Assembly (NCBI GenBank): GCA_011523445.1
Contig: WTGT01000069.1
Span: 1-15,363, forward strand
From: Paracoccaceae bacterium
GTDB lineage: Bacteria > Pseudomonadota > Alphaproteobacteria > Rhodobacterales > Rhodobacteraceae
Direction of reading: 5' to 3'
DNA: 15,363 nt
Positions 1 through 7,013 of this stretch are shown piece by piece; the first letter of the stretch is position 1; every line of letters begins with the position of its first letter. A program made the translations under genes and the position numbers. Under the pieces are notes generated by a model that was given only the letters and a program-made list of their open reading frames with translations, did no database searches and had not been told where the DNA came from.

Positions 1-75
1 TACCTCGAAATTTGTGAATATCTGAAGGCAAGGTTTGAGAGGTCTGGACTTCAGATATTCACAAATTTCGAGGTA
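1..75. repeat. Perfect 27-bp inverted repeat with 21-bp loop at the window edge
   Basis: Bases 1-27 are the exact reverse complement of bases 49-75, with a 21-base loop at 28-48. The outer edge of the left arm is base 1 itself. Both arms lie inside the M20 peptidase coding sequence, and the loop reads as sensible protein only on the strand opposite to the gene start. A fold-back chimera (amplification or library template switching, retained at a contig end) explains all of this. A genuine invertible loop is less likely. Confidence 0.9.
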
Positions 76-186
76 ATTGTCCCCCGGTGGATTGAGAGTA
101 GGCATGGCAACCAATTCACGTGTCAATGCAATCAGGTCGTCCTGACGGTTATCAATCTCGGCAAACAGTCGCTCTTTAATATTCAT
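1..186 (-). CDS. M20 family peptidase (ArgE/DapE-like), 5' fragment, disrupted by palindrome
   Basis: Reading the minus strand from an ATG at 184-186 gives a fragment beginning MNIKERLFAEID and containing LIALTRELVAMPTLNPPGDN. This is the typical N-terminus of M20 metallopeptidases such as acetylornithine deacetylase or succinyl-diaminopimelate desuccinylase: the T(L/V)NPPG segment followed by a helix of the YLEICEYLK kind. The frame stays open to base 1, but only residues up to about 45 (bases 49-186) look native. After YLEICEYLK the minus strand reads SRPLKPC. The plus strand of bases 1-54 instead reads YLEICEYLK-ARFERSG-LQ, which fits the family much better, so the loop is inverted relative to the gene start. 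Metal-binding residues lie beyond the fragment. No good Shine-Dalgarno sequence precedes the ATG. The family call is fairly safe; the substrate is unknown. Confidence 0.6.
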   Translation of the reverse strand, partial: MNIKERLFAEIDNRQDDLIALTRELVAMPTLNPPGDNYLEICEYLKSRPLKPCLQIFTNFEV

Positions 187-290
187 AAATTTTGCTTATT
201 GTTATGTTTTGATCACAAGGAGTATGCGAAAACAAAAACAATTTTTCAAATGCTGGCATTAATGGCATCTAAATAAATGATTAACGCAAA
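187..290. other. Divergent intergenic region
   Basis: This short AT-rich stretch separates the minus-strand M20 peptidase start from the plus-strand DUF1523 start, so it should hold promoters for both. I see no confident -35/-10 pair or operator in it. The sequence before the DUF1523 ATG (aaataaatgattaacgcaaa) has no clear Shine-Dalgarno motif. Confidence 0.4.
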
Positions 291-857
291 ATGAAATATA
301 TCAAATACCTCCTTACTTTTGTAATACTTTCAATTGTCTTCTTTCTTACGCATTATACTCTCCCGTCAAAGGATGTAGTAACCATCGTAGGTACCGAAGT
401 CGTCAGAACAGAGGTGGGTTCAAATCCAGTTTTCTGGGTTAGGGGAGGAACCGGTGAAACCCTAAATCGAGATATTCGATTTATCAATGGCGTCAATTTC
501 GGTACAGATCAGGAAAGGGTATATCGCAATGAGGATACCGGGTGGAGATGGCCCCCCTACCTGAAATTCGATAGTGGTGATATCCAGGCACAGGCCCAGA
601 GACTGGCCGGTGATGGTATCGAACGGGTTTTGGTCAATCACTATGGAATCAGAAGCAGGACCTTTTCGATCTATCCCAATGTAACCAGTATCAGGGAATT
701 GCGGCCCGGTGAAACGAAACCCCTTAATTGGTTCAGATATTTCGGAATTGGAATCGTAATTATTTTGCTTCTGGTTATCTGGCGCTTATGGAGACTTTTT
801 TCCATTTGGGTTGTTGATCGATTCTATGGGTTAAAATTCAGGTTGCTGAAAAAGTAA
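291..857 (+). CDS. DUF1523 family membrane protein
   Basis: A 188-residue protein that I recognise as a DUF1523 family member, a family of unknown function found mainly in alphaproteobacteria. It has a short N-terminal membrane segment (about residues 5-22), an external or periplasmic middle of about 125 residues, and a second membrane segment (about 150-166) followed by a basic tail ending in RLLKK. Hallmarks of the family are HYTLPSKDVVTIVGTEV right after the first membrane helix, the RDIRFING segment (60-67), the RNEDTGWRWPPYLKFDS block (79-95) and the VNHYGIRSR...SIYPN segment (115-130). Length and topology are normal. The gene converges on the threonine aldolase gene with only 19 bases between stop codons and no visible terminator. 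No enzymatic residues can be assigned; two membrane anchors around a soluble middle suggest an envelope role, but this is inference. Confidence 0.85.
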   Translation: MKYIKYLLTFVILSIVFFLTHYTLPSKDVVTIVGTEVVRTEVGSNPVFWVRGGTGETLNRDIRFINGVNFGTDQERVYRNEDTGWRWPPYLKFDSGDIQAQAQRLAGDGIERVLVNHYGIRSRTFSIYPNVTSIRELRPGETKPLNWFRYFGIGIVIILLLVIWRLWRLFSIWVVDRFYGLKFRLLKK

Positions 858-876
858 CCCACTTAGTATCAGGAAA

Positions 877-1935
877 TTATTTTCGCTTGTAAAAATTCTT
901 GATGGAATGGGCAAACATTTCAACGTCGCGGTCATTTACTCCCAAATGTGTGACAAAGCGAAATGCGGGTTTTTTACCCGTTACCAGAAAGCCATCAGAG
1001 TGCAAATGATCAAGCAGTGGTTGATGATCATCCGGATGGGGTTCAAAAAATACCATGTTGGTGTTTTGGGATATCCTGATCCCTGACTCTTCAGCCAAAT
1101 CAACCAAGGAATTAGCTAATAACCTGGCTCTGTTGTGATCTTCAGCAAGCCTGTCGATATGATTATCCAGGGCGTATATACCGGCTGCTGCCAAATACCC
1201 CGATTGACGCATCCCTCCACCAAGAATCTTGCGATTTCTTCTAATCGATCTTTCAAGACGGGAAGGTCCAGCCAGTAAAGTGCCAACAGGTGCACCCAAG
1301 CCTTTTGAAAGGCAAACGGAAACAGTATCTGCAATATTGGCGATTTCAGTTGGATTGACGTTCAATTCGATGGCAGCATTGAAGAGGCGGGCACCATCAA
1401 GGTGTATTCCCAAGCCATATTTTCTGGCAGTTTCTGCGTTTTTCCTCAGGACATCAACTGGCAGTGCATTTCCGGATACGGTATTTTCCAGGCAAAGAAG
1501 CCTTGTTTCCGGAAAATGTGGATCGTCCGGTTTTACATGAGAAGTTATGCTCTCATTACTGATTGAACCATCCTCTTCGGTAGGGAGAGGAGTAAACGAT
1601 ATACCTCCAAGTACAGAAGCACCACCAGCCTCAAAAACATAGGTATGATATTTATTGCCGACCAGGAGGTCGCTTCCTCGACCGCAATGTGTCAGTATGG
1701 CAGCAAGATTGGATTGGGTTCCAGATGGGAACAAAACACTCATTTCCTTCCCGACCAATGTTGCAAATTTTTCCTGAAGTTCGTTTACTGCGGGATCATC
1801 GCCATAGACGTCATCACCCACTTGGGTACTTGCCATGGCTTGTAGCATACCTTCTGTGGGTTGGGTTACGGTATCACTTCTGAAATCCCCCTTTAAGGAA
1901 TTGGAGCGATTGCCCATATCTGAATTTTCATACAT
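877..1935 (-). CDS. ltaE: Low-specificity L-threonine aldolase
   Basis: A 352-residue PLP-dependent fold-type I enzyme of the beta-eliminating lyase/threonine aldolase family, which cleaves L-threonine and L-allo-threonine to glycine and acetaldehyde in the cytoplasm. Visible features are the N-terminal FRSDTVTQPT signature (18-27), GDDVYGDDP (40-48), the PSGTQSN cofactor-binding turn (70-76), KYHTYVFEAGG (95-105) with the His that stacks on PLP, HLDGARLFNAA (178-188) with the PLP-contacting Asp180, the Schiff-base lysine Lys211 in CLSKGLGAPVGT, and GGGMRQSGYLAAAG (239-252). Length is as expected. The start is uncertain: the ATG at 1935 gives MYENSDMGNR, and an in-frame ATG at 1917 gives MGNRSNS; neither has a strong Shine-Dalgarno sequence. 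One product, acetaldehyde, is also made by DeoC encoded about 4 kb away. That is a thematic link only, since the genes are not in one operon. Confidence 0.93.
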   Translation of the reverse strand: MYENSDMGNRSNSLKGDFRSDTVTQPTEGMLQAMASTQVGDDVYGDDPAVNELQEKFATLVGKEMSVLFPSGTQSNLAAILTHCGRGSDLLVGNKYHTYVFEAGGASVLGGISFTPLPTEEDGSISNESITSHVKPDDPHFPETRLLCLENTVSGNALPVDVLRKNAETARKYGLGIHLDGARLFNAAIELNVNPTEIANIADTVSVCLSKGLGAPVGTLLAGPSRLERSIRRNRKILGGGMRQSGYLAAAGIYALDNHIDRLAEDHNRARLLANSLVDLAEESGIRISQNTNMVFFEPHPDDHQPLLDHLHSDGFLVTGKKPAFRFVTHLGVNDRDVEMFAHSIKNFYKRK

Positions 1936-2195
1936 GTGTTTTGCCGATTGACTTTGAATTGATTTTAATTCTGATTAGCCCTAAAATAGGATATACAAAC
2001 GTATACATTGTATTATCATTTTTTTCGTTTAGCTATTTGCCAAGCAGATAAAAAAACCTAATTTCCCAGTGGTTGGTTTACGTGGAATAAGGTAGAAGTA
2101 ACATTTTAGTCAATTGATACCCTTTCCGGTTTTTGCAAGAATAGGTTTGTTCATAAAAAAGGAAAGTAATTTTAATTTAAATTCGGAGATTGCAG
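1936..2195. promoter_or_regulatory. Divergent intergenic region with weak promoter candidate for the lipoprotein gene
   Basis: This is 260 bases of AT-rich DNA between divergently transcribed ltaE and the glycine-zipper lipoprotein gene. A weak sigma70-like candidate for the plus strand is TTGATA at 2114-2119 with AAGAAT at 2137-2142, a 17-base spacer, about 55 bases before the start codon. The -10 match is poor. A GTATAC palindrome lies near 2002 and a short gaatt/aattc dyad near 1956-1971. No coding sequence or RNA gene was recognised. Confidence 0.3.
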
Positions 2196-2720
2196 ATGAA
2201 TAAGATAGGAATCGTACTGGCAGGCATTTCGGTATTTGCGCTAGCTGCTTGTGAAATGGATGATGAAACCGTCAGTACTTTGGGTGGAGCAGCAATTGGT
2301 GCCGGTGTGGGAATGGCTGTTTCCAGCGATGCTGACAAGGAAGAGGGCGCATTGATTGGTGCTGGACTAGGTGCAATAATTGGAAACTCACTGGCAAATC
2401 AGAGAGCAGGTAGAGGAAATCAACAAGCTTCGGGGACCCAACAGGCTTCCACTCAGACTGCAACCCCCAGGTATGACCAGTCCCGTTATGACGGCATTTT
2501 ATCTGCACATAACTTCGCCTTGCAGACTGCACTGGAAAACAATGCGCCTGAAAGATGGAGATATCAGGGTGCAAGTGGAACCGTTTATCCAACCAATTCC
2601 TGGGTAGAATATGGATTGAGGTGTCGTGGTTTTGATTCGGTATGGAACGATGGAGGTCAAACCGGTACCGAGAGCGGCAGTGCTTGCCGACAACCCAATG
2701 GTTTCTGGAAACAAAACTGA
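2196..2720 (+). CDS. Glycine-zipper lipoprotein, RT0821/Lpp0805-like surface protein
   Basis: A 174-residue predicted outer-membrane lipoprotein. The signal peptide MNKIGIVLAGISVFALAAC ends in a lipobox (LAAC, Cys19 is the expected lipidation site). Residues 30-64 form a glycine-zipper domain (GGAAIGAGVGMA...GALIGAGLGAIIGNSLA), as in SlyB and rickettsial 17-kDa antigens. A low-complexity Gln/Thr/Ala/Ser linker (75-92) follows. The C-terminal domain contains WRYQGASGTVYPT (121-133) and SACRQPNGFWKQ (162-173), which match the end of the RT0821/Lpp0805 type of surface protein; two Cys (142, 164) could form a disulfide. I chose the ATG at 2196 because CGGAG (2184-2188) sits seven bases upstream. 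A TTG two codons earlier is possible but has no advantage. A structural or envelope-stability role is inferred from the family; no enzymatic motif is seen. Confidence 0.85.
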   Translation: MNKIGIVLAGISVFALAACEMDDETVSTLGGAAIGAGVGMAVSSDADKEEGALIGAGLGAIIGNSLANQRAGRGNQQASGTQQASTQTATPRYDQSRYDGILSAHNFALQTALENNAPERWRYQGASGTVYPTNSWVEYGLRCRGFDSVWNDGGQTGTESGSACRQPNGFWKQN

Positions 2721-2733
2721 TCTGATTGCTCGG

Positions 2734-2752
2734 AACCTTTATTGGAAAGGTT
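2734..2752 (+). terminator. Short hairpin after the lipoprotein gene
   Basis: AACCTTT (2734-2740) pairs with AAAGGTT (2746-2752) around a five-base loop, 13 bases after the lipoprotein stop codon, followed by ttgatttt. The stem is AT-rich with only two GC pairs, so as an intrinsic terminator it is weak on its own. Confidence 0.4.
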
Positions 2753-2758
2753 GATTTT

Positions 2759-2790
2759 GATTGCTGGGAATGAATGCATTTCCAGCAATC
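2759..2790. terminator. Bidirectional hairpin between convergent lipoprotein and carD genes
   Basis: GATTGCTGG (2759-2767) pairs perfectly with CCAGCAATC (2782-2790), and one mismatch separates further pairing inside (GAA/TTT region). It lies between two convergent genes, 12 bases after the carD stop codon in the carD direction, so it can serve both transcripts. Neither side has a long T-run, so termination strength is uncertain. Confidence 0.5.
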
Positions 2791-2802
2791 GAGTATTTCT
2801 GC

Positions 2803-3336
2803 TTAGGCAGCCAGTTCCTTGGTCTTGGATTTCTTGTGCAACAGGTTGTCTGAAATAACCTCTTTTGCTTCCAGGATGGAGATTTGCTTGACTGCCGCCA
2901 CTTCCTTGGTCAAACGTCCATAGGCCTCTTCAAAGAGTTGTCGTTCCGAGTAGGATTGATCCTTGTTGGGATCATGACGATTTAAATCCCTCACGACTTC
3001 AGTCAGTTTGATGATGCATCCTGAATTTATTTTCTGATCATATTCAATGGCACGTCTGGACCACATGGATTTTTTCACTCTGGCACGCCCATTCAACAGC
3101 CCGAGTGCCTCGGTAAGTTCTTCTTCACTGACGAGATTCCTCAAACCAACTTCAGGTACCCTGTTTATTGGAATACGGAGGGTAAGCCCTTCACTTTCAA
3201 AGTGAATGACAAACATTTCTTCCTTTGAACCGCCGATATTTTGTGAAACTATCCCGTCTATTTGTCCAACACCATGAGAGGGATAAACAACTTTCTCTCC
3301 GACAATAAATCCAAATGCTTTTCGCTTTCTAACCAT
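2803..3336 (-). CDS. CarD/CdnL family RNA polymerase-binding transcription regulator
   Basis: A 177-residue protein of the CarD_CdnL_TRCF family. The N-terminal RNA-polymerase interaction domain (about residues 9-65) shows the family opening FxxGEKVVYPSHGVGQI (FIVGEKVVYPSHGVG here) and the beta-rich LTLRIPINRVPEVGLRNLVS segment. The C-terminal half is helical and includes MWSRRAIEYDQKINSG (90-105), matching the conserved W-S-R-R-...-Y segment of CdnL C-terminal domains, then a Lys-rich tail. Members bind the RNAP beta subunit and stabilise open promoter complexes, often at rRNA and housekeeping promoters. Length and domain order are those of alphaproteobacterial CdnL. The ATG at 3336 is preceded by a good AGGAA Shine-Dalgarno, and the gene stands alone. 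The exact target promoters cannot be read from the sequence. Confidence 0.93.
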   Translation of the reverse strand: MVRKRKAFGFIVGEKVVYPSHGVGQIDGIVSQNIGGSKEEMFVIHFESEGLTLRIPINRVPEVGLRNLVSEEELTEALGLLNGRARVKKSMWSRRAIEYDQKINSGCIIKLTEVVRDLNRHDPNKDQSYSERQLFEEAYGRLTKEVAAVKQISILEAKEVISDNLLHKKSKTKELAA

Positions 3337-3547
3337 TATAAGTTCCTGTTTACCTTACCTGAATTCTGTAGAGAAAAGAGTGTCAGAAATTCGAAATAGC
3401 AAAATACCTACTTCAAAATTCAAAAAAATACTAACCGCGTTCCACAATTAAGGAAGGGAACATCGGCTTCAGAATAAGAACTAAATTCAGTTCAAATTAG
3501 TAGACCTCATAACGGATCCGTGATGAAATTCCTGACATCCAAGTCAA
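3337..3547. other. Intergenic region between the ALDH16-like gene and carD
   Basis: This 211-base gap must contain the end of the sdh-deoC-ALDH transcript and the promoter of carD, both reading on the minus strand. The only strong symmetric element is a 10-base palindrome ACGGATCCGT at 3512-3521, which has no loop and no T-run. No convincing intrinsic terminator or sigma70 promoter was found. Confidence 0.4.
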
Positions 3548-5929
3548 TTATTCACCAAAGGGTATCCAGATATTTTTTATCTCAACAGAATGTTTCAAAA
3601 ATTCTTTGTAATAACTTGAATTCTGATTATACCAGCAATTTAAATTGTTTTCAAGTAACCAAATACGCTTCAAATTACCAACCGACATTTTATTGACCAT
3701 AGCATTTTGAGTTGAACAACCTGCAAACCATATGGCATCGATGTCTTCATGTTCCACTAGGGTTTTTACCAGATCATCATGATTTCCTGTAATCAGGTTA
3801 ACTACTCCAGCTGGGACATCAGATGTATCAAGAATCTGGGAAAAGTCCGTACTTGACAGTGGACTAGTTTCAGACGGAATAACAACACATCTGTTTCCCA
3901 GTGAGACAAGGGAAGCCATCATTACGACAAAACCCCAAAGAGCGTATTGATTTGGACAAACCACTCCGACAATCCCCAATGGTTCATTGAGTGCCATAAC
4001 CGTTTTCCTGGCAGCTACTTGGTGAATCTTGCCTTCGAATTTGTCTGCCCATGATGCAAAATAGAATAGTGTTTCGATTGATGTTCGAACTTCGTGCAAG
4101 GCATCTCCAGAATCACACATTGTTTGCAACTCTATCCGCCTAGCAAATTCCTTCTCCCGCATTGCAAGGTTTTCGGCCAAAAAATACAGGATCTGGGACC
4201 GATTATAGGCAGAAGCATGTTTCCAGAAACTTGCCGATCTGGCAGTTTCCACAGCGTTTCTGATATCTTTCCTGTTGCCCTTTCCAACCGTACCGACAAT
4301 TTCCCCTAGGGGATTCAATACTTTAAGGGAATAGCCCCCATCCGGCCTGACCTTCCTGCCACCAATATAGAGTTTGGGAGTTTGATCTATCAGGGATTCG
4401 GGAATTTCCTTTTTATAAACCGATTCACCTTTCGATTTAGCTTTCGCTTGAACTGTCATTTTGGGGGGCTTGGGTTTGGTGTAGTAATCAATACCTTCCC
4501 ATCCACCTTCCCGCCCAAATCCGGATTCCTTATATCCACCAAACCCGGCTGCAGCATCAAATGTGTTGGTGGAATTAATCCAAACAACACCGCACTGAAG
4601 TTCGTGGGCAATTTCCAATGCCATATTGATGTTTTCACTCCAGACTGATGCCGCCAAGCCATATTTCGAATTATTGGCAAGACTGATTGCCTCCCTGTGA
4701 GTTCGAAAGGTCATGCTTACGAGGACTGGACCAAAAATCTCCTCTCGCATCAGTACCGAACTTGGTGTTAGTCCGGTAACCAAGGTAGGAGGATAGAAAA
4801 AGCCATTCTGTGGCAGTGGCAATTGTGGTTGGTAAACTGTTCCTTTTTCCTCCTTGCCAAGAGCAACCATTTCGCTGATGTGATTTCTCTGCTTCCGGCT
4901 GATGATTGAGCCAATATCCGTTGATTTATCCAATGGTGAGCCCACTCGTAGGTCATCCATCCGCCTTCTGATTTTGGCAAGGAAGGTATCTGCAATTGAT
5001 TCCTGTACTAGTAAACGGGATCCGGCACAACAGACCTCACCTTGATTGAGCCAAATTGCATCAACAATACCTTCTACTGCTGAATCCAGATCGGCATCGC
5101 TGCAAACAATGAAGGGCGATTTGCCACCAAGTTCGAGGGTTAGGGATTTATTGTCTTCTGCTGTCAAGTGTCTGATTCTTTTTCCCACAGAAGTTGATCC
5201 GGTAAAGGCGATTTTGTTGATATTGGTATGCTTGACGATATGTTCACCGGTAATACCATCACCGGTTACAATATTTACCACCCCGGCCGGCAGGTTGACC
5301 TGAGATAGTATTTCTGCAAAGAAAAGGGCACTGATAGGGGTATGTTCGGAGGGTTTGAGGACAACCGTATTACCTAGGGCAATAGCAGGTGCAACTTTCC
5401 ATGCCAACATCAACAGGGGAAAATTCCAAGGAATGATTTGGCCACAAACACCATGGGGTATCCTGTCCGGTAATTCGGTATCACCCAACTGTGCCAATCC
5501 GGCATGAAAATAAAAGTGTCTGGCTACCAAGGGGATATCCAGATCTCTGGTTTCCCTGATCGGTTTCCCATTATCCAGAGTTTCCAGGACGGCCAATAAT
5601 CGAGCATGCTTTTGAATACTACGGGCTATGGCATAAAGATATTTTGCCCTTTGATAACCGCCAATTTTATTCCATTTCTTTTGTGCCTTGACGGCAGCAT
5701 CCACGGCCTTGTCAACATCCTCCTTGGTTCCAGAGGCTATTTGGGCCAATTCTTCCCCAGTAGCTGGATTATAGGTAGTAAAATAGTTGGGCTTGGTCGA
5801 TTGCCTATACTCGCCAGCAATGTAATGACCAAACTTCTTGCCTCTATTCCCAAGCCATTGATCTGCCTCTGTTCTGCTTTCAGGCGAGAGACCATAATCC
5901 ATCGACTCAAATATGTTCATTACATTCAT
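3548..5929 (-). CDS. ALDH16-type double-domain aldehyde dehydrogenase
   Basis: A 793-residue protein with a complete aldehyde dehydrogenase domain (about 35-490) joined by a Lys-rich linker to a second, shortened ALDH domain (about 518-793). The first domain has the catalytic set: IPWNF with oxyanion Asn169, Lys192 in KPSE for NAD(P) binding, FTGSTSVGK (242-250), general base Glu266 in LELGGK, nucleophile Cys300 in NQGEVCCAG, and EEIFGPV (396-402). The second keeps a Rossmann-like part (GIVGVVCPN, VIPSE, FAGCST) but lacks the Glu and Cys motifs and ends at NIWIPFGE. That architecture is the bacterial ALDH16 family, in which the second domain is non-catalytic and structural. The start at 5929 gives the family-like MNVMNIFESMDYG and begins five bases after the deoC stop; the frame is open upstream but only inside deoC. 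Translational coupling to deoC points to acetaldehyde, the DeoC product, as a plausible substrate. This is inference, since ALDHs are broad in specificity. Confidence 0.9.
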   Translation of the reverse strand: MNVMNIFESMDYGLSPESRTEADQWLGNRGKKFGHYIAGEYRQSTKPNYFTTYNPATGEELAQIASGTKEDVDKAVDAAVKAQKKWNKIGGYQRAKYLYAIARSIQKHARLLAVLETLDNGKPIRETRDLDIPLVARHFYFHAGLAQLGDTELPDRIPHGVCGQIIPWNFPLLMLAWKVAPAIALGNTVVLKPSEHTPISALFFAEILSQVNLPAGVVNIVTGDGITGEHIVKHTNINKIAFTGSTSVGKRIRHLTAEDNKSLTLELGGKSPFIVCSDADLDSAVEGIVDAIWLNQGEVCCAGSRLLVQESIADTFLAKIRRRMDDLRVGSPLDKSTDIGSIISRKQRNHISEMVALGKEEKGTVYQPQLPLPQNGFFYPPTLVTGLTPSSVLMREEIFGPVLVSMTFRTHREAISLANNSKYGLAASVWSENINMALEIAHELQCGVVWINSTNTFDAAAGFGGYKESGFGREGGWEGIDYYTKPKPPKMTVQAKAKSKGESVYKKEIPESLIDQTPKLYIGGRKVRPDGGYSLKVLNPLGEIVGTVGKGNRKDIRNAVETARSASFWKHASAYNRSQILYFLAENLAMREKEFARRIELQTMCDSGDALHEVRTSIETLFYFASWADKFEGKIHQVAARKTVMALNEPLGIVGVVCPNQYALWGFVVMMASLVSLGNRCVVIPSETSPLSSTDFSQILDTSDVPAGVVNLITGNHDDLVKTLVEHEDIDAIWFAGCSTQNAMVNKMSVGNLKRIWLLENNLNCWYNQNSSYYKEFLKHSVEIKNIWIPFGE

Positions 5930-5934
5930 CTGCA

Positions 5935-6990
5935 CTAACCTTGTGGATGTCGATAGGAAGCTGAATACCTTCCCGTGGCCTGATGTTCCAATTGTCTTTC
6001 TATGTCGTTCAGGAGACTCGAAGCTCCAAACCGAAAAAGACCAGGGGAAAGCCATTGTGTTCCAAGTTCTTCCTTGATCAACATCAAATATTGCAAACTC
6101 TCCTTTGCCTTGGAAATACCACCAGCAGGCTTGAAGCCAACCCGATTACCGGTAAGTTCAAAATAACTTCTTATGGCTCTGATCATCACCAGCGAAACGG
6201 GCAGGGTGGCGTTTACGGGTTCCTTGCCTGTAGAAGTCTTTATAAAGTCGGCCCCAGCCATCATGGCAACCATCGAGGCCTTGCCAATGTTCCTCATGGT
6301 TACCAATTCTCCTGTCGCAAGGATGACCTTAAGTTTGGCAGTGTTGCAAGCCTCCTTGAACAACTTGATCTCATCGTAAAGTTCTTCCCAATTCTCAGTC
6401 AGGACATGTCTCCGTGATATCACGACATCGATTTCCTGGGCACCAAGGGAGACGGATTCCCTGATTTCAGCCAAACGCAGATCAAAAGGAGTTAAACCGG
6501 CTGGAAATCCTGTTGATACAGCTGCAATCGGAATTGACGACCCATTCAAGGCATCAAGTGCTGGGGCTATCATTTCGTGATACACACAAACTGCACCTAC
6601 CTTCAAATTGCACTTCTCGACCTTGAGCTTTTGCAGGATTTCCATGGATACCGGGCTTTGTGCCTTGGCAGCAAGTCTTGTTACCCTTCCTGGCGTGTCA
6701 TCACCCGCAAGAGTGGTCAAATCCATAAGAGTTATGGCTTTCAATAACCAGGCCGTCTGCCAATGGGATTTAACCGAACGTCTGTTTTTTAGAGTATTTG
6801 TTCTATGTATTATTGCCGTAGGGTTGGCTTGAATTTCGGCGATCAATCCATGGTCCAATTCAATACCCGGGTTTTGAGCCCTTATCGGAACTAGCTTGTC
6901 TTGTGTCGAATCCCTGGAATCAATGGTTGATGGATTGAAACCGGCTGGAGTATGTGTTTCGCTGAAATGGGTCTTTTTCAATTTCGCCAA
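5935..6990 (-). CDS. deoC: Deoxyribose-phosphate aldolase (long type)
   Basis: A 351-residue class I aldolase that cleaves 2-deoxy-D-ribose 5-phosphate to glyceraldehyde 3-phosphate and acetaldehyde in deoxynucleoside catabolism. The TIM-barrel core (about 88-335) carries the Schiff-base Lys251 in DFIKTSTGK, the second active-site Lys287 in VGFKPAGG, and Asp188 in EIDVVI, corresponding to E. coli Lys167, Lys201 and Asp102. The N-terminal extension of roughly 85 residues makes it longer than the approximately 250-residue E. coli type and more like the long type known in eukaryotes and alphaproteobacteria. The start is doubtful: the first in-frame candidate is TTG at 6990 (another TTG follows three codons later), no ATG occurs before residue 90, and no Shine-Dalgarno is evident. 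It begins 23 bases after the sdhB stop and is almost contiguous with the downstream ALDH16-like gene. Confidence 0.93.
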   Translation of the reverse strand: MAKLKKTHFSETHTPAGFNPSTIDSRDSTQDKLVPIRAQNPGIELDHGLIAEIQANPTAIIHRTNTLKNRRSVKSHWQTAWLLKAITLMDLTTLAGDDTPGRVTRLAAKAQSPVSMEILQKLKVEKCNLKVGAVCVYHEMIAPALDALNGSSIPIAAVSTGFPAGLTPFDLRLAEIRESVSLGAQEIDVVISRRHVLTENWEELYDEIKLFKEACNTAKLKVILATGELVTMRNIGKASMVAMMAGADFIKTSTGKEPVNATLPVSLVMIRAIRSYFELTGNRVGFKPAGGISKAKESLQYLMLIKEELGTQWLSPGLFRFGASSLLNDIERQLEHQATGRYSASYRHPQG

Positions 6991-7013
6991 GAATTTTTAA
7001 GAAACCGTATTTC

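Noticed and set aside
1..75. Programmed DNA inversion switch or IS terminal repeat
   Set aside because: The repeat is inside a coding gene, there is no recombinase or transposase nearby, and the outer edge coincides with base 1, which favours a contig-end fold-back.
2272..2592. 106-codon frame antisense to the glycine-zipper lipoprotein gene
   Set aside because: Composition is unnatural (His/Gln/Pro-rich), and the sense frame has a signal peptide and family motifs.
3512..3521. ACGGATCCGT palindrome as terminator of the sdh-deoC-ALDH transcript
   Set aside because: A palindrome with no loop cannot form a normal hairpin, and no T-run follows on the minus strand.
5930..6055. Upstream in-frame extension of the ALDH16-like gene (42 extra residues)
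   Set aside because: It lies entirely within the 3' end of deoC in another frame, the residues do not resemble ALDH sequence, and the ATG at 5929 gives the expected N-terminus.
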